Assembly (NCBI GenBank): GCA_010645155.1
Contig: CM021318.1
Coordinates: 6,816,059 to 6,880,058, forward strand
DNA from: Tigriopus japonicus
Lineage: Eukaryota > Arthropoda > Copepoda > Harpacticoida > Harpacticidae
Reading direction: 5' to 3'
Length of the DNA: 64,000 bases
In this document: positions 60,934 to 64,000 of the stretch, piece after piece
How the letters are laid out: the number at the start of each line of letters is the position of its first letter
How positions within the stretch are numbered: position 1 is the first letter of the stretch
The notes under the pieces: generated by a model
Told to the model about the DNA's origin: nothing
Database searches by the model: none
What the model saw: the letters and a program-made list of their open reading frames with translations, nothing else
Translations under genes and position numbers: made by a program

Positions 60934-61181
60934 CCCAGGAATTGTTGGTTGAAAGAGGGTTCACTAAGACTTCCAGACAAAATGACACTCATAAGTTTTT
61001 TGTTGTCCCCCAAAAGACTAAATGTGCATTTTATGGTCTCTCCCCACTTTATCTAAACCAAGATTTATTACCTGAGATATGGCTTAAAGAGCAGGACTTA
61101 GAAACTTGCAGGTTTGACAACAAAGCCACAAACTTGTATGTATTCAGAACTGTCTAAACAAAACTAGAATGCCTCTTGGTC

Positions 61182-61310
61182 TAAGGGTGAAATCATACGA
61201 CTAATTTTGGGGCAAACTTCAAAGCGAAATTTTTGACGTTATAGATAATAGAAAAAATGCGTTTTTGACGGCAAAATTCGTTAGAAACTTGCTCATGTAA
61301 TTTCGCCTTA
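61182..61310. mobile_element. Short MITE, 129 bp
   Basis: TAAGGGTGAAATCATACGAC at the left and ATGTAATTTCGCCTTA at the right form an imperfect inverted repeat. GACGTT and AAAAATGCGTTTTTGACG lie at the centre. No clear target duplication. Confidence 0.45.
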
Positions 61311-62474
61311 AGGTTTTTTTTAGCCTGAAGAAATGAAGTGTCTTTTGTATCTCAACCTAATGATCCTTGAGAGAGGTGAGTCAGCTGACGCTAGCGGTGG
61401 CGCTACAGAGAGGGTCAAAACTGAAATTCAAATAGGACATGCAGAGAAACTTCTAGAGCTATGAACAAAGAATTGATTGGAGAGCCCTGAATTTTGTTAG
61501 TTACATGTCACTGAATTAGTTTGACTCATAATATTTGTTGTTTTATCTTTTGTTCTTTAGTTTGGTGTTCTTTGGCGTTATTTTTGGCCTTAATTTATGA
61601 CCACTGAACATTGCCTTGAGTATCAAACAACAGTAGTTTTGCACTAAAACTTTATCAATCATGAAAATACGCAAATTTGGCAACAAGCTTGAAATTTAGC
61701 TAGCATTTATCTCATGCAAATATTTCAAATTGAATATTTTATATGGCTTATTTAAAGTCACAAAAACGTGTTATTAGAAAAGAAAAAAAATTGTGGAAGG
61801 GGTCAAATTTAAGTTTCCAATCACGTTTGGAGGTGATTCCGTTGTTTCTAAATAAAATAATTGGAAAGAAAGAAAATACACGTAATCAGCTAATTGGTTA
61901 CAACAACCCATTACTTCTTTTCGGCGCATCGTTGGTGTCAGCTAACTCAGTGTTCACTTTTTCCTTGGAAAAAGAAAACAGCCTAAATAGTGCTGATGGG
62001 AAACAAACAAAGATAACAAATAACAAACAAGGACAAGCACACGACAGCATACCAAACAAATATAAAACAACAAATCGGAAAGAGAAGTCAACAGTTGTTG
62101 AATGTTTGGGTCTTCCAACAAATTAGGGCTGCCAAAAGTGACACCCCTTGGGTGAGAAAAAAGGTCAAAAGGAACTGAAAGGTTTTGAAAACCTTCTACA
62201 GTAGAAACCAAGAGTTCCAGTTATATGAAATATCTCTTTTGAACCAATCAATTCTTTCACAAGCACGAATAATTGTTGAGAAAATGATCCTTAGATACTT
62301 GCGTACGTTTACAAATCACCATAAATCATGACGGCAACTCTGTTTTTATTTGGGAATGGTACAAATTTACCCCAAACAAACAAAGATTCTGAAAACCCAA
62401 ACTAATTTACAAACAAACAAAGAAATGGCCAATTTGTTCGCAGCACTACTAAATAGGATTCCTTTTACTTTCAG

Positions 62475-62701
62475 GTTGACCAAGATCTTCGCACCTATGG
62501 GACTGCCACTGAGCTCACTGGTTCCACGGCCACGGTGTTGCTGATCAAGCATGGCGAATTGTTTTGTGCCAATTTGGGCGACTCGAGGGCCACGGCCTGC
62601 GTCCGAGGCCTGGTTAAACCACTCACCTGTGATCACAACACTAGTAATGCCAAGGAACGGGAACGAGTCTATGCTATGGGAGGAACCATCAAGGATAATC
62701 G
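62475..62701 (+). CDS. PP2C/PPM Ser/Thr phosphatase, exon 3
   Basis: Residues 172-246 plus two bases of codon 247. The acceptor is TTTACTTTCAG at 62464-62474. The exon holds the GSTATVLLI strand (187-195), FCANLGDSRA (201-210), and the DH of LTCDHN (224-225), a conserved PP2C position. ERVYAMGGTI (234-243) follows, corresponding to the family ERIE-GG block. Donor CG|GTGAGC at 62702. The reverse-strand frame 62367-62762 is its shadow. Confidence 0.93.
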
Positions 62702-63813
62702 GTGAGCCTTCTGAGATTAAAAAATATATAAGATCTTCATTAATGCAGTGGGCATTGGACATGTTTGGGCCCTGGTATGCTGGGTTAGATTAAATGCAAA
62801 AATGTCACGGTTTGTGTTGATGGACTAGAGTGATCTTGGAAGCAGCTGTTGGCTAACGTTTAGAGAAACATTATCATTAGAGGGGCGGAAAATATTTAAT
62901 TAGGTATTAATATTCTCATGTTTTAAACAGTTTTGATTGGGTTTTTATTTCAAAACTATAGGAAAATTCCCGTTTTTCATAAAATTATTTCAAGAATCTT
63001 CATGACTTCAGTGAATCTTTTGAAATTTTGGCAAAAAAATTGATGTTTAAAAAAAATATTGGCAAAATCTCCCTTGTTTGCACTTTTTCAAACCCTTTTG
63101 AAGGGGAATTGTCAAACTAAATTGGGAAAATATTCTGCGTGGGAAGTAAATAATTTGTCAATTTGGTCTCGAAAATTAAATTAATGGATTTGAATCTAGA
63201 ATAGAAACCGCAGCTCCAACCAGAAGAAGCTAATGGAAACTCTTAGGGTTGAATTTTCAACCAAATCATGGGTAATAAAATATTGATTAAATGGTGGGTA
63301 TAAATAGACTGTCAAGAATACCCAATTTGCATTATTCGGTATGATTTTTTTAACACAGAAGATTTGCCTACCTTTAATTCCGTCATTGGAAATTTTTCAT
63401 AAAAAATGGATTTCAAGAAAAAAATACCTTTATATCAAATACAAATTTTTATTTACCAGGAGAACAGAATATCTTCAAATTCAAATAATTGTTAAAAATT
63501 TGGGTGTGATTTAAATATTTTCTTAGATATTTTGATCTTTTTTCCTTAAATATCATTATTTAAATATTTGGCCTTCCAACTTATTTTTTTCGGCCGCTGT
63601 AATTCTCATGTTTTGCTTTTAACCATTTTAATTCAAGAGAAAAAAAATTGAAACTGATCGGTAAGAGTCTCAACCTCTAACTTTAAACTTTTGCGAGATA
63701 GAAGCTAACAAACTCAACAATAACAATGTTACTTTAATCAAATTATGCAAAATTAAAAATAACGTGATACAAAAAATCAAATTTTCATTTCGATGTGCTC
63801 TGATCTGTTTCAG
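62702..63813 (+). other. PP2C intron 3 (1.1 kb)
   Basis: GT-AG intron (GTGAGC to CTGTTTCAG), very AT-rich, with no recognisable element. Confidence 0.85.
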
Positions 63814-64000
63814 AGTAAGTGGCGTTCTTATACCAACTCGATGCTTTGGCGATTTCTTGCTCAAATCCGAAATTGAGAAGCCAGCGTGGAAACAAGTGAT
63901 CTCTGCTGTGCCCCAAATTGTGTCCTTCAAAATAACGTCCAACTGGGACTTCATTGTCGTCGGGTCGGATGGTGTCTGGGACGCCATGACCAACCAAGAA
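63814..64000 (+). CDS. PP2C/PPM Ser/Thr phosphatase, exon 4 (partial)
   Basis: Residues 247-309, continuing beyond the window. CG from exon 3 plus A gives Arg247, then VSGVL, and TRCFGDF (255-261) where the family commonly has SRA-GD. VPQIVSFKIT and DFIVVGSDGVWDAMTNQE follow; Asp299 is predicted to match PPM1A Asp239, a metal ligand. The last conserved Asp-Asn block must lie to the right of the window. The reverse frames 63670-63997 are shadows. Confidence 0.93.

Larger units (their letters stand above)
51917..62474 (+). other. PP2C intron 2 (10.6 kb)
   Basis: GT-AG intron (GTAAGG to TACTTTCAG). It carries a hAT-like element (51969-52530), a small inverted-repeat element (54026-54187), the second copy of a 540-bp repeat (55345-55890), part of a foldback element (58689-58900), an element with CACGGTG ends (60189-60933) and a short MITE (61182-61310). 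A CCA tract lies near 59840. A secreted-protein-like frame is at 53628-53933. Frames at 54428-54835, 57374-57941 and 59262-59832 have no recognisable domain. Confidence 0.8.

Noticed and set aside
60864..61157. 97-codon frame as a gene
   Set aside because: It starts inside the terminal repeat of the CACGGTG element and shows no known domain.
62367..62793. Frames on both strands around PP2C exon 3
   Set aside because: Shadows of exon 3; only the VDQDL...GDSRA frame joins its neighbours.

Overview
The window is a gene-poor, repeat-rich piece of an AT-rich animal nuclear genome, most likely an arthropod and possibly a small crustacean (a guess from overall character, not from a diagnostic marker). 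Two genes have GT-AG introns and animal-type protein sequences, one LINE C-terminal remnant is visible, and there are many miniature inverted-repeat elements. Nothing looks bacterial or viral. A 447-base run of N at 33106-33552 is an assembly gap.

Two genes are well supported, both on the + strand. (1) A complete three-exon glutaminyl-peptide cyclotransferase (QPCT-like) at 8320-10766. It encodes 346 residues with a signal peptide and all zinc and catalytic residues, and its AATAAA overlaps the stop codon. (2) The first four exons of a PP2C/PPM-type Ser/Thr phosphatase, from a strong start context at 45399 to the right edge. The 309 visible residues keep one reading frame across three introns of about 6.0, 10.6 and 1.1 kb. 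Weaker coding candidates are a minus-strand signal-peptide exon (35190-35378), a basic exon-like segment (about 34390-34535) and a secreted-protein-like frame with an in-frame TGA (53628-53933).

The rest is mostly transposon debris. Non-autonomous elements with target-site duplications include hAT-like ones at 7542-7789, 9508-9715, 29614-30014 and 51969-52530. TA-flanked ones lie at 2785-3136 and 14270-14958, and one with CACGGTG ends lies at 60189-60933. Several families recur within the window: a palindromic family around 9811, 18001, 18560, 47330 and 47977; a foldback family at 16132, 44543, 47498 and 58689; a paired-unit family at 5907, 12580, 20303 and 27690; a TAATTA-rich pair in opposite orientation (20451 and 31157); and a 540-bp repeat in opposite orientation (22438 and 55345). 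The large phosphatase introns are filled with these repeats.

The two genes have no evident functional link. QPCT would cyclise N-terminal Gln/Glu of secreted peptides in the secretory pathway. The phosphatase is predicted to be intracellular. I found no coherent multi-gene system, CRISPR, rRNA or complete tRNA gene.
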